A DNA stretch of 64,000 nucleotides, taken from positions 62,001 to 126,000 of the forward strand of contig NZ_BMTF01000007.1 in NCBI RefSeq assembly GCF_014649535.1, written 5' to 3'. The stretch comes from Streptomyces gelaticus. GTDB taxonomy: Bacteria; Actinomycetota; Actinomycetes; Streptomycetales; Streptomycetaceae. The translations under genes were made by a program, and so were the position numbers. Shown here piece by piece: positions 46,131 through 54,609 of this stretch. The notes under the pieces are model-generated. The model was not told where the DNA came from and searched no databases. It saw nothing but the letters and a program-made list of their open reading frames with translations. The first letter of the stretch is position 1, and each line of letters starts with the position of its first letter.

Positions 46131-47354
46131 TCAGGGCCTGTCCGGCCACGGCAGTGAGGCCCGGATGCGGAAGCCGCCGTCCGGTCGCGGCCCGTGGTCG
46201 AGGCTGCCCCCGGCCAGAGCGGCGCGCTCCGTGAGGCCGATGAGCCCCTGGCCGGAACCGGGGACCTGCTCAAAGGGTTCGGTGGGCGCCGGATTGCACA
46301 CCTCGACGGTGAGCCCTTCGCCCCGGGCGCCGGTGACCGTGACGGTGACCTCGGCGCCGGGTGCGTGCTTGCGGGCGTTGGTCAGGCCCTCCTGGGCGAT
46401 GCGGTAGACGGTGCGGCCGGTGGCGGCCAGAACCGCGGCGGGGTCGGTGACGCGGTTGTCGAGGATGACCTTCATGCCGGCCGACCGGGACTCGGAGATC
46501 AGCGACTCCAGGGTGGCGAGGGTGGGCTGCGGCCGGTCGCCGTCGCTCTCGCCGGGGCTGCGCAGGACTCCGATGATCTCGCGGAGGTCCTGGAGCGCCT
46601 CGTGCGCGCTGTCCCGGATGACCCCGGCCGCGCGGGCCACCTCAGTGGTGGGTGCGTCGGGGCGGAATTCGAGGGCTCCGGCGTGGACGCTGAGCAGGGT
46701 CAGCCGGTGGGCGAGTACGTCGTGCATCTCGCGGGCGATGGCCTCGCGGGCCAGCCGCTGGGCCTGCTCGGCGCGGAGCTCCGCCTCGGTCTCGGCCCGG
46801 CGGGCCCGCTCGCGCAGGGTGAGGACGAGCTGGCGCCTGGACCGTACGACCATGCCCCAGCTGATCACCAGCAGCGGCAGCAGCACTCCGACGACCGTGG
46901 CCCCGGTGAACGAGGTCTCCGGATCGGGGCGAAGGTACGGCTGTACGGGGGCGAGGGCCAGGGCGAGCGCCCCGACGGCCGCCACGGGCCGGAACGGGCG
47001 GTGCACGGCCACGCCGAACAGCGCCACGAGCATGGCCCCCGCGGAGACCGGCTCGACCGCGGAGGTCAGGACCAGGGCCACCGCGACGCCGACCGGCCAC
47101 CGCCGCCGCACCCACAGGGCACAGCAGGCCAGGGCACCGATCACGACGTCGGCGAAGAGAACGCTGTCGGGGGTGGTGGGGTCGGCCTCGATCGCGGCCG
47201 CCGTGAGCATGCCGATCAGGGCCGCGCAGAGGAAGGCGGTGAGATCGACGGCCCAGTCCCGCACGGTGCGCCGGGAGCGGCCGCACCGGTCGCCGGGCAG
47301 CTCGGGGTCGGCCATCGCCGAGGGCAGCAGCCAGCGGTACTCCGTACGCGTCAT
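46131..47354 (-). CDS. NarL-type sensor histidine kinase, membrane
   Basis: The 407-residue protein has four or five TM segments in residues about 37-175, then a HisKA_3 domain with AIAREMHDVLAHRLTLLSVHAGALE (phospho-His near 217), and an HATPase domain with YRIAQEGLTNARKHAPG and GSGQGLIGLTERAALAGG. There is no extracellular sensing domain, so it probably senses the membrane itself. It is the partner of the response regulator directly downstream. Confidence 0.92.
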   Translation of the reverse strand: MTRTEYRWLLPSAMADPELPGDRCGRSRRTVRDWAVDLTAFLCAALIGMLTAAAIEADPTTPDSVLFADVVIGALACCALWVRRRWPVGVAVALVLTSAVEPVSAGAMLVALFGVAVHRPFRPVAAVGALALALAPVQPYLRPDPETSFTGATVVGVLLPLLVISWGMVVRSRRQLVLTLRERARRAETEAELRAEQAQRLAREAIAREMHDVLAHRLTLLSVHAGALEFRPDAPTTEVARAAGVIRDSAHEALQDLREIIGVLRSPGESDGDRPQPTLATLESLISESRSAGMKVILDNRVTDPAAVLAATGRTVYRIAQEGLTNARKHAPGAEVTVTVTGARGEGLTVEVCNPAPTEPFEQVPGSGQGLIGLTERAALAGGSLDHGPRPDGGFRIRASLPWPDRP

Positions 47355-47816
47355 GCCACAAAACTACCCAGGCCGGGCGCGTGGCCCCGGCCGCACGGAC
47401 GCGTCGGGCGACCAAAGTCGTGGAACACGAGACTTTCGGACGCCGGGGCCGCGCCCACCCCACTCCCGGACGCCGAATCCCGCGGCCACGGTCCACGGCG
47501 CCTCCCCGGTGCCGGGCAGGGCCGCGAGCACGGCGAAGACGGCGACCGAGCTGTCGAGCTGTCGAGCTGTCGAGCTGAAGCGTGGTCAGCGACAGCGGGT
47601 CCGCCCCTGCACCGACTTGCGCGGGCCGACAGGTGTGGATGCAGGCGCCGCTCGGGGTCTCCCGCGCCCCATCGGTCCGGCCCCGGACGGAGCCCCGCGT
47701 CGGCGTCCGTTTCCCGCCGGTGACGGCCGGGCGGAAGGGCTTTCCTTGTCCGTGCCGAGGCGCACGACGCATGTCGGAGCGCCGGACGAAAAGCACCGAC
47801 CTGCGAGGACTTCATC
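47355..47816. other. Divergent intergenic region with 8-bp tandem repeat
   Basis: These 462 bases separate the sensor kinase and the short-chain dehydrogenase. I see no convincing gene on either strand. The notable element is a GAGCTGTC tandem array at 47547-47577. The rest presumably contains the two promoters. Confidence 0.45.
47547..47577. repeat. Tandem GAGCTGTC repeat, 3.75 copies
   Basis: An exact 8-base unit GAGCTGTC runs without interruption for almost four copies. Its phase is not a multiple of three, which supports non-coding sequence. It could be a replication-slippage tract or a set of aligned regulator half-sites in the divergent promoter region. Confidence 0.75.
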
Positions 47817-48566
47817 ATGAACAGCACCACCACCGGCACGGCCCGGACCGCACTCGTCACCGGGGGCAGCCGGGGCATCGGCGCCGCGACCGCCCTGCGG
47901 CTCGCCCGGGACGGCGTCGATGTGGCACTGACGTACGTACAGGACGAGGCGGCGGCGCTGGCGGTCGTCGGGAAGATCCGCTCGTACGGCCGGCGCGGCA
48001 TCGCCCTGCGGGTGGACTCGGCCGACCCGGAGGCGGTCCCGGCGGCCGTGACCGGGGCCGTGGACGTGCTCGGCCGGCTGGACATCCTGGTCAACAACGC
48101 GGGCATCGGCGTCCTCGGGCCCATCGACACCCTCACCCCCGCCGATGTGGACCGGGTGCTCGCGGTCAATGTGCGGGCGGTGTTCCTGGCCTGCCGCGCG
48201 GCGGCGGGGCTGATGGAGCACGGCGGCCGCATCGTCTCCGTCGGTACGGCCCTGAGCCGGCACGCGGGCGGTCCCGGCTCCACGCTCTACGCGATGAGCA
48301 AGTCGGCGCTGGCCGGTCTCACCAAGCCGCTCGCCCGTGAGCTCGGCCCGCGCGGCATCACCGTCAATCTGGTGCAGCCCGGCCCGGTCGACACGGATCT
48401 CAACCCGGCCGACGGCCCGTTCGCCGCCGGCCAGCGCTCGGCGACCGCCCTGGACCGGTTCGGCACCGCGGCCGAAGTGGCCTCGCTCATCACCTACTTG
48501 GCCAGTGCCGAAGCGGCGTACATCACCGGTACGGAGGTGGTGGTGGACGGCGGCCACGCGGCCTGA
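47817..48566 (+). CDS. Short-chain dehydrogenase/reductase
   Basis: This classical SDR of 249 residues has the NAD(P) loop TGGSRGIGAATALRL, NNAG motif LDILVNNAGIG, catalytic Ser in IVSVGTALSR and Tyr-xxx-Lys in STLYAMSKSALAG, and the C-terminal YITGTEVVVDGGHAA. The residues after the first strand suggest NADPH. It probably reduces a ketone or oxidises an alcohol; the substrate cannot be deduced. It converges on the ABM-domain gene with a 23-base gap. Confidence 0.92.
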   Translation: MNSTTTGTARTALVTGGSRGIGAATALRLARDGVDVALTYVQDEAAALAVVGKIRSYGRRGIALRVDSADPEAVPAAVTGAVDVLGRLDILVNNAGIGVLGPIDTLTPADVDRVLAVNVRAVFLACRAAAGLMEHGGRIVSVGTALSRHAGGPGSTLYAMSKSALAGLTKPLARELGPRGITVNLVQPGPVDTDLNPADGPFAAGQRSATALDRFGTAAEVASLITYLASAEAAYITGTEVVVDGGHAA

Positions 48567-48589
48567 CCGGGCCTGTCGCGGCCCCGGCG

Positions 48590-48919
48590 TCACCGCGGGC
48601 GCGGGGTGACCTCCGCCATCCGGGACCAACCCTCGCCCGGCACCTCGACGTTGATGATCTCCGGGGTCTGGGCGACGAGATCCGCCATCAGGTCCATGGC
48701 CGAGGCGAAGTGCTCGGACTTCACATGGGCCTCACCGGCCTCGGGGGAGGCGAAGGCCTCCAGCAGGACGAACTGGTCGGGGTTCTCGACGCTGTACGAC
48801 CACTCGAAGAAGAGGTTGCCCGGCTCCTGCCGGGTGGCGAGGGTGAAGGGCTCGACGGCCGGGAGCCAGTTGTCGCGCTCTTCGCTTCGGACGGTGAACT
48901 TGACGGCGATGAAGATCAT
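48590..48919 (-). CDS. ABM-domain protein (antibiotic biosynthesis monooxygenase superfamily)
   Basis: The 109-residue protein is one dimeric ferredoxin-like alpha/beta-barrel: MIFIAVKFTVRSEERDNWLP, TRQEPGNLFFEWSYSVENPD and VKSEHFASAMDLMADL. Small stand-alone ABM proteins are cofactor-free oxygenases or quinol-modifying proteins; many have no known reaction. No signal peptide is present. Neighbours give no strong hint. Confidence 0.85.
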   Translation of the reverse strand: MIFIAVKFTVRSEERDNWLPAVEPFTLATRQEPGNLFFEWSYSVENPDQFVLLEAFASPEAGEAHVKSEHFASAMDLMADLVAQTPEIINVEVPGEGWSRMAEVTPRPR

Positions 48920-49047
48920 GCGTCAAGGGTCGCATATGCCCTGGACGAGGACTCATCGGGCACACCCGGATGGCTTCGGACCCGGCTTCGGACTCCTCGT
49001 CCGGGCCCGGGTCCGACGCGGCCGGCAGGCCAGGGGCGGGACGGCCC

Positions 49048-50163
49048 TCAGCCTCCCAGCTCGCGGTGGCGGGCCGTCAGCCGTGCGGCACCCTCCTCGG
49101 TCGGCGAGCCGAACAGCCGCAGCCGGGAGATTCCGCCGTCCGGGAAGATGTCGATCCGGATGTGCGTGGCCCGGACGGCCTCCGGCAGGACGAAGCGGTG
49201 GTTGGTGTCGGGCTGCAGCCGGGTCCTGGGCAGCACCTCGGTCCAGCCCCCGCTCTCGCCGTCGCGGGCCCAGAGGCTCGCCCAGCCCGCCGCGTTTCCC
49301 TTCAGATACGCTGTGTCGATCTCGACGGCGCGGATCTCCGCCTGTTCGACGAGCCGGTAGCGGATCCAGTCGTTGCCCCGGTCGCGCCGGCGGCGGGTCT
49401 CCCAGCCGTCGTCCATCTTGCGGGACCGGCCGGGCCGGATGGTGTTGGTGGCCGGGGAGTAGAAGCGGTCGGAGGCGTCCTCCACCGTGCCGCCGTTCTC
49501 CAGGGCGACCAGGTCGAAGGTGCCGAGGGCGACCAGCCAGGCGGGGTCGGGGGTGACCTCGCCGTACACCCGGAGGCGGGCCATCCCGCCGTCGGGGTGC
49601 TGGTTCACCCGCAGATGGGTGAAGCGCCGCTCGGCCGCGACCACGAAGCCGTTGGCCGCGTGTCCGCCAACGGCCGTACGGGGTATGAGCGTTGTCCACT
49701 CGACCTCGGGCGCGAGGAGTTCTTCGGGCGACGGCGAGCCGGGCACGCAGGCCGCCTCGACGGAGACCGCCTGCGGGTAGTTGCCGCGGAAGTGGGCGGT
49801 GTCGACGATGATGCCGCGGACGATTCCGGGCGCGCCGAGCCGTACCAGCGCCCAGTCGTGGTCCTCGTCCGCCGGGTGCGGCAGGTCCGCGCTCGCACCG
49901 CGGCGGCGCCGGGTCTCCCAGCCGTCCATGATCTTGCCCTTGTGGCCGAAGCGCTCGGGGTCGAATTCGGCGGGCTCCGGTTCGAGCAGGTTCTCGCGCT
50001 CGGCGAAGAACTCGTCGTTGGCGGCGATCACACCCGCGCCGAGCCGCCGGTCGGCGAGGTCGACGAGACCGGTGAAGGGGAAGTCGGCGGTGCGGTAGTC
50101 GGCGTACGGGTCGCCGCCGCCGTACGGATCCGCGTCACCGGTGAAACGCTCGGTCGCCGTCAT
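49048..50163 (-). CDS. alc: Allantoicase
   Basis: The 371-residue protein consists of two tandem jelly-roll repeats, each with a DGWETRRRR segment (GKIMDGWETRRRRG and RKMDDGWETRRRRD) and a following DTAHFRGNYP or DTAYLKGNAAG, as in all allantoicases. It hydrolyses allantoate to ureidoglycolate and urea. The ATG at 50163 follows the allantoinase stop at 50166-50168 by two bases; a GTG at 50169 overlaps that stop. The allB-alc order makes a tight purine-degradation operon. Confidence 0.95.
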   Translation of the reverse strand: MTATERFTGDADPYGGGDPYADYRTADFPFTGLVDLADRRLGAGVIAANDEFFAERENLLEPEPAEFDPERFGHKGKIMDGWETRRRRGASADLPHPADEDHDWALVRLGAPGIVRGIIVDTAHFRGNYPQAVSVEAACVPGSPSPEELLAPEVEWTTLIPRTAVGGHAANGFVVAAERRFTHLRVNQHPDGGMARLRVYGEVTPDPAWLVALGTFDLVALENGGTVEDASDRFYSPATNTIRPGRSRKMDDGWETRRRRDRGNDWIRYRLVEQAEIRAVEIDTAYLKGNAAGWASLWARDGESGGWTEVLPRTRLQPDTNHRFVLPEAVRATHIRIDIFPDGGISRLRLFGSPTEEGAARLTARHRELGG

Positions 50164-50165
50164 GG

Positions 50166-51509
50166 TCACTGGTTCCTTTCGAGGAGTCGTCCGGTGGGTC
50201 CGGCGACCGCGCCGTCGGCCGCGATCCGTTCGCCGCGCAGCCAGGTCGACTTCACGACGCCGTACAGGGTCTTTCCGGCGTACGCGGTGACCTGGTTGCG
50301 GTGGAAGAGTTCGGCGGGGTCGACGGTGAAGGTCTCGTCGGGGGCGAGTACCGCGAAGTCCGCGTCCCGGCCGGCCTCGACGGCGCCCTTCCGGGTCAGC
50401 CCGGCCAGTCCGGCGGGGGCGGCCGACATCCAGCGGGCGACGTCGTCGAGCGAGTGACCGCGCTTCCGGGCCTCGGTCCAGATGGCGGGCAGTCCGAGCT
50501 GGAGAGAGGAGATACCGCCCCAGGCGGAGGCGAAGTCCGGCGTCTTGAGGTCGGTGGTGCACGGCGAGTGGTCGGAGACGATGCAGTCGATCGTCCCGTC
50601 GGCCAGCCCCTCCCACAGCGTGTCCTGGTTGGCGGCCTCGCGGATCGGCGGACAGCACTTGAACTCCGTGGCGCCGTCCGGGACCTCCTCGGCGGTGAGG
50701 GTGAGGAAGTGCGGGCAGGACTCCACCGTGATCCGTACGCCTTCGCGCTTGGCGGCCGCGATCATCGGCAGGGCGTCGCCGGAGGACAGGTGCAGGACGT
50801 GGACGCGGGCGTTCAGCCGCCCGGCGTGCGCGATCAGCCCTTCGATCGCGGTGTTCTCGGCGTCGCGCGGCCGGGAGGCGAGGAAGTCGGCGTACGCGGG
50901 GCCGCTGCGCTGCGGGGCGGAGGCCAGGTGGCGCGGGTCCTCGGCGTGCACGATCAGCAGCCCGCCGAATCCGGCGATCTCCGCCATGGAGCGGGCCAGC
51001 TGCTCCTGATCGAGCTCCGGGAACTCCTCCACTCCGGAGGGCGAGAGGAAGCACTTGAAGCCGAACACCCCGGCCTCGTGCAGCGGCCGCAGGTCCTTGG
51101 CGTTGGACGGGATCGCACCGCCCCAGAAGCCGGTGTCGATGTGCGCCTTGGGGGCCGCCACCTGCTGCTTGGTGCGCAGATGGTCGACGGTGGTGGTCGG
51201 CGGGAGGGAGTTGAGCGGCATGTCGAGCAGGGTGGTGATGCCGCCCGCCGCCGCCGCGCGGGTGGCGGTGAAGAAGCCTTCCCACTCCGTGCGGCCCGGG
51301 TCGTTCACATGGACATGCGTGTCGACGAGTCCGGGCAGCAGGACGTCGTCGCCGAAGTCCTCCAGCCGGGAGCCGGAAGGCACCTCGGTGTCGTACGGCA
51401 GGACGGCGTCGATCCTCCCGTCGGCGACGGCGATTGCTGCGGGGCGCGTCCCGTCCGGGGTGACCACACGCGTCGAGCGCAGTACCAGCTTCACGTCCGC
51501 ACCGGACAC
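50166..51509 (-). CDS. allB: Allantoinase
   Basis: This cyclic amidohydrolase has the metal motif [17 protein letters not shown], the carboxylated-Lys region [28 protein letters not shown] and the catalytic Asp in SDHSPC. It opens the hydantoin ring of allantoin to give allantoate. The start is a GTG ([10 protein letters not shown]). A candidate operator, TTCAAC-n5-GTTGAA, lies 38 bases upstream, and the divergent IclR gene is the likely regulator. Confidence 0.95.
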   Translation of the reverse strand: MSGADVKLVLRSTRVVTPDGTRPAAIAVADGRIDAVLPYDTEVPSGSRLEDFGDDVLLPGLVDTHVHVNDPGRTEWEGFFTATRAAAAGGITTLLDMPLNSLPPTTTVDHLRTKQQVAAPKAHIDTGFWGGAIPSNAKDLRPLHEAGVFGFKCFLSPSGVEEFPELDQEQLARSMAEIAGFGGLLIVHAEDPRHLASAPQRSGPAYADFLASRPRDAENTAIEGLIAHAGRLNARVHVLHLSSGDALPMIAAAKREGVRITVESCPHFLTLTAEEVPDGATEFKCCPPIREAANQDTLWEGLADGTIDCIVSDHSPCTTDLKTPDFASAWGGISSLQLGLPAIWTEARKRGHSLDDVARWMSAAPAGLAGLTRKGAVEAGRDADFAVLAPDETFTVDPAELFHRNQVTAYAGKTLYGVVKSTWLRGERIAADGAVAGPTGRLLERNQ

Positions 51510-51546
51510 CCGTGCTCCTCACTTCGGATTCTCGAACACCGACGAA

Positions 51547-51563
51547 TTCAACGAACTGTTGAA
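51547..51563. promoter_or_regulatory. Candidate IclR/AllR operator upstream of allB
   Basis: TTCAAC-GAACT-GTTGAA is a perfect dyad with 6-base arms. A closely related 16-mer occurs upstream of malate synthase (57702-57717), differing at only three positions. This shared motif fits a common regulator of allantoin and glyoxylate use. Confidence 0.6.
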
Positions 51564-51672
51564 GGAGTCTTCACTCGGAATTCGGGCCCGTCAAGACCCC
51601 ACCCTCCCCGCCCGGCGGCCGACGGACCACCCCGCACCCGCACGCGAAGACATCCGCAAGGTAAAAGCAAAA

Positions 51673-51687
51673 TTCCGGAGAGCGGAA
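51673..51687. promoter_or_regulatory. TTCCG-n5-CGGAA dyad upstream of IclR gene
   Basis: A 15-bp element with perfect 5-base arms lies 185 bases before the IclR GTG in an otherwise AT-enriched patch. The form suits IclR-family operators and could serve autoregulation. Confidence 0.4.
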
Positions 51688-51872
51688 CGTAAGATGGGGC
51701 CACATGTGGCCCCGCAGAACTGCCCCGTCGGCTGCCGACACCGGGACGAAGGGGCTCTGACCGGCCAGGACTCCGCACCCGGAGCAGTGCGCCGACCGGT
51801 GACCGCCCGGTAGGCTGCTGGGTGCCTCGCCGGGCGGGGCACCAGCTCTTCCGCCTCGAAAGGACCGTTGAC

Positions 51873-52673
51873 GTGCCGCCGTCCCACGCCAGCACATCCG
51901 ACTCCAAGCCCGCCGCGTCCAGCGGTGGTGTGCAGTCCCTTGAGCGTGCCTTCGATCTGCTGGAGCGGATGGCGGACGCGGGGGGTGAGGTCGGGCTGAG
52001 CGAACTCTCCGCGAGCAGCGGGCTCCCGCTGCCGACCATTCACCGCCTGATGCGCACGCTGGTGCTCTGCGGATATGTGCGCCAGCAGCCCAACCGGCGC
52101 TACGCGCTCGGCCCGCGGCTGATCCGGCTCGGCGAGTCCGCGTCCCGGCTGCTGGGCACCTGGGCCCGTCCCTGCCTCGCCCGCCTGGTCGAGGAGACCG
52201 GCGAGACCGCGAACATGGCGCTGCTCGACGGCGACGAGATCGTGTACGTGGCGCAGGTGCCGTCCAAGCACTCGATGCGCATGTTCACCGAGGTGGGCCG
52301 ACGGGTGCTCCCGCACTCCACCGGGGTCGGCAAGGCGCTGCTGGCGCACACCCCTCCGGAGGAGGTGCGCGCCCTGCTCGCCCGTACCGGAATGCCGGCC
52401 GCCACCGAGAAGACGATCACCACCCCCGACGGCTTCCTCGACGCGCTGGAGCAGGTCCGCCGGGTCGGCTACGCGGTCGACGACAACGAGCAGGAGATCG
52501 GGGTCCGCTGCCTGGCGGTCTCCGTCCCGGACTCCCCCACCGCGGCGGCGATCTCGATCTCCGGTCCGGCGGGCCGGGTGACGGACGCGGCGACGGAGCG
52601 GATCGTGCCCATCCTCCAGCAGGCCGCGAAGGAACTCTCCGACGCGCTGGCGAGCAACGGCTCCGCCGGCTGA
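51873..52673 (+). CDS. IclR-family regulator, probable allantoin regulator
   Basis: The 266-residue protein has an N-terminal winged helix (SLERAFDLLERMADAGGEV, then LSELSASSGLPLPTIHRLMRTL) and a C-terminal IclR effector domain (HSTGVGKALLAHTPPEE through CLAVSVPD). It matches the AllR type that represses allantoin genes in Streptomyces. The GTG at 51873 has AAAGGA eight bases upstream; earlier residues lack similarity. Its divergent placement next to allB-alc supports the role. Confidence 0.85.
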   Translation: MPPSHASTSDSKPAASSGGVQSLERAFDLLERMADAGGEVGLSELSASSGLPLPTIHRLMRTLVLCGYVRQQPNRRYALGPRLIRLGESASRLLGTWARPCLARLVEETGETANMALLDGDEIVYVAQVPSKHSMRMFTEVGRRVLPHSTGVGKALLAHTPPEEVRALLARTGMPAATEKTITTPDGFLDALEQVRRVGYAVDDNEQEIGVRCLAVSVPDSPTAAAISISGPAGRVTDAATERIVPILQQAAKELSDALASNGSAG

Positions 52674-52680
52674 GACAGAC

Positions 52681-52722
52681 ACAGGAGGGGGTGGGTGGCC
52701 GACGCCACCCACCCCCTCCTGT
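52681..52722. terminator. Perfect 19-bp hairpin terminator
   Basis: Arms 52681-52699 (ACAGGAGGGGGTGGGTGGC) and 52704-52722 are perfect inverted copies around CGAC. It lies between the convergent IclR and ABC ATPase genes and should terminate both. Confidence 0.88.
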
Positions 52723-52726
52723 CCGC

Positions 52727-53407
52727 TCAGACCGGTTCGGCCGCCGTCAGCCGGCCGTCGTCCATCCGGACCGCGCGGTCCACCCGGTCCAGATGGGTCC
52801 GGTCGTGGGTGACCAGCACCGTCGCCGTCGACCGCTCCCGGGTCAGCGCGACCAGCAGGTCCAGCACCGCCGCGCCCCGCTCGTGATCGAGGGCGCTGGT
52901 CGGTTCGTCGACCAGCAGCACCGCCGGGTCGTTCATCAGGGCCCGCGCGATGTTGATCCGCTGCCGCTGTCCGCCCGACAACTGGTGCGGCCTGCGCCCG
53001 GCCTGATCCGCCAGGCCGACCGCGTCCAGCAGTTCCAGCGCCCGGCCGCGGGCTCCGCGCACCGCGCCGCCCGAGAGGTGGGTCATCACCTGGAGCTGTT
53101 CGACCGCCGTGAGCGAGGGCAGCAGATTGGGCTGCTGGAAGACGATCCCGATCTGCTCGCGGCGCAGCTGCGCCTGCTGCGCACGGCCCAGGCCCATGGT
53201 CTCCGTACCGGCGACGACCACCCGGCCCTCGTCCGGGGTGACCAGGGTCGCGGCCACCGCGAGCAGGCTGGACTTGCCGGAGCCGGAGGGTCCGACGACC
53301 GCGGTGAGCGTCCCCGCGGGCACGTCCAGCGAGATCCGGTCGAGGGCGGTGAGCCGGCCGTCGCCGTCCGGGTAGGTGAGGGTGACATCGGCGAGGGTGA
53401 GGGTCAT
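52727..53407 (-). CDS. MacB/LolD-type ABC transporter ATPase
   Basis: The 226-residue ATPase has Walker A VVGPSGSGKSSLLAVA, Q-loop IVFQQPNLLPSLT, signature [16 protein letters not shown], Walker B VLLVDEPTSALD and switch LVTHDR. It belongs to the MacB/LolD/FtsE group that drives FtsX-like permeases. Its ATG overlaps the permease stop (ATGA). The divergent two-component genes at 54610-56459 probably control it, a common arrangement for antibiotic- or envelope-stress exporters. Confidence 0.92.
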   Translation of the reverse strand: MTLTLADVTLTYPDGDGRLTALDRISLDVPAGTLTAVVGPSGSGKSSLLAVAATLVTPDEGRVVVAGTETMGLGRAQQAQLRREQIGIVFQQPNLLPSLTAVEQLQVMTHLSGGAVRGARGRALELLDAVGLADQAGRRPHQLSGGQRQRINIARALMNDPAVLLVDEPTSALDHERGAAVLDLLVALTRERSTATVLVTHDRTHLDRVDRAVRMDDGRLTAAEPV

Positions 53408-54498
53408 CGGGCACTCCCGAGTGCGGTGATCGGGTCGACGGCGGTGATCCGCCGGATGGACAGGGCCGCCCCGAGGGCACCGAGGACGATCATGACGGCG
53501 GCCGGGACCAGCACGGTCGCCGCGTCGAGGACGAAGGGCACGGTCCCGCCGCTGATCAGGGCGCCGAACCCGGAGGCGAGCGCGGTGCCCACGCCGGTAC
53601 CGATGACGAGCATCACGACGGCCTGCCCGAGCGCGTCGCGCAGCAGGTACGGGGTGGAGGCGCCGAGCGCCTTGAGCACGGCGACGTCGCCGCTGCGCTG
53701 GATCGTCCAAACGGTGAAGAAGGCGCCGATGACCAGGGCGGAGATGGCGAAGAGGAAGCCGCGCATCATCTGGAGCGACCCGTTCTCGGCCTGGTAGGAG
53801 CCGATGGCGGTGAGCGAGTCGGCGAGGGGGAGCGTGCTGGTGCCGACCGCCTTGTCGCCCGCGCCGAGATCGGCGCCGCCGGTGGTGGTCAGGGCGATCA
53901 CCGTGGCATGCCGGGCCCGGCCGTCGCCGTCGCTGCCGAAACGCTGCCAGTCGTCGAGCGAGGTCCATACGACGGGCGTGTGGCTGTACGAGGCGTCCCC
54001 CGCGACGGCGGCGACGGTGACCTCGGTCGAGCCGAGCCGCAGCCGGTCACCGGCCCCGGCCGCGAGGTCCTCGGCGGCCTGCTCGGACAGCACCACCCGC
54101 CCCGGTCCGACCCCCGCGCCCCCGGTGGGCGCGAGGCCTCCGTCGGGCTCCACCCCGAACGCCGACACCGCGGCGGTGTGCCCGCCCCGTTCAGCGGCGG
54201 CGTTGAGCGTACGGATACCGAGCGGTTCAGCACTGCTCACACCCGGCCGCTCCGCCCAGCTCCGCCAGGCGCTCTCCTCGACGACCGAGTCGGTGAAGGA
54301 CACCGACTTGCCGTCGGGCGGGGCGGCGAAGGCCAGGTGGTCGGCGTTCAGCCCGGTGACGGCCGAGGTGTTCTCCCGGGCCAGACCGGCGGTGAGCCCG
54401 GACAACAGACCCACGAGCAGCGTGATCAGCACCACGACCGAGCCCATGAGCGCGAACCGGCCCTTGGCGAACCGGAGATCTCTCCATGCGACGAACAT
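53404..54498 (-). CDS. FtsX-like ABC transporter permease (MacB type)
   Basis: The 364-residue membrane protein has the MacB layout: one TM segment near the N-terminus (MGSVVVLITLLVGLLSG), a large outside domain of about 200 residues, then three TM segments (FLFAISALVIGAFFTVW, AVVMLVIGTGVGTALASG, LVPAAVMIVLGALGAAL). The ALGASTPYLLRDALGQ segment is the coupling helix. It works with the ATPase downstream in mechanotransmission or export. The ligand is unknown. Confidence 0.9.
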   Translation of the reverse strand: MFVAWRDLRFAKGRFALMGSVVVLITLLVGLLSGLTAGLARENTSAVTGLNADHLAFAAPPDGKSVSFTDSVVEESAWRSWAERPGVSSAEPLGIRTLNAAAERGGHTAAVSAFGVEPDGGLAPTGGAGVGPGRVVLSEQAAEDLAAGAGDRLRLGSTEVTVAAVAGDASYSHTPVVWTSLDDWQRFGSDGDGRARHATVIALTTTGGADLGAGDKAVGTSTLPLADSLTAIGSYQAENGSLQMMRGFLFAISALVIGAFFTVWTIQRSGDVAVLKALGASTPYLLRDALGQAVVMLVIGTGVGTALASGFGALISGGTVPFVLDAATVLVPAAVMIVLGALGAALSIRRITAVDPITALGSAR

Positions 54499-54609
54499 GC
54501 CTCCAGCTTCACCGCCGCGGGCGCCGGAAACATCGCTCGGCGGTGGGGCCCGGCATCAACCTTTTGATTGACCGGCCACCCCAGTCCCGTTGTTTACGCT
54601 GGACGAATC

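Larger units (their letters stand above)
51510..51872. other. allB / IclR divergent regulatory region
   Basis: The region has no convincing gene. It carries two dyads, TTCAAC-n5-GTTGAA near allB and TTCCG-n5-CGGAA midway. The rest is unremarkable. Confidence 0.6.
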
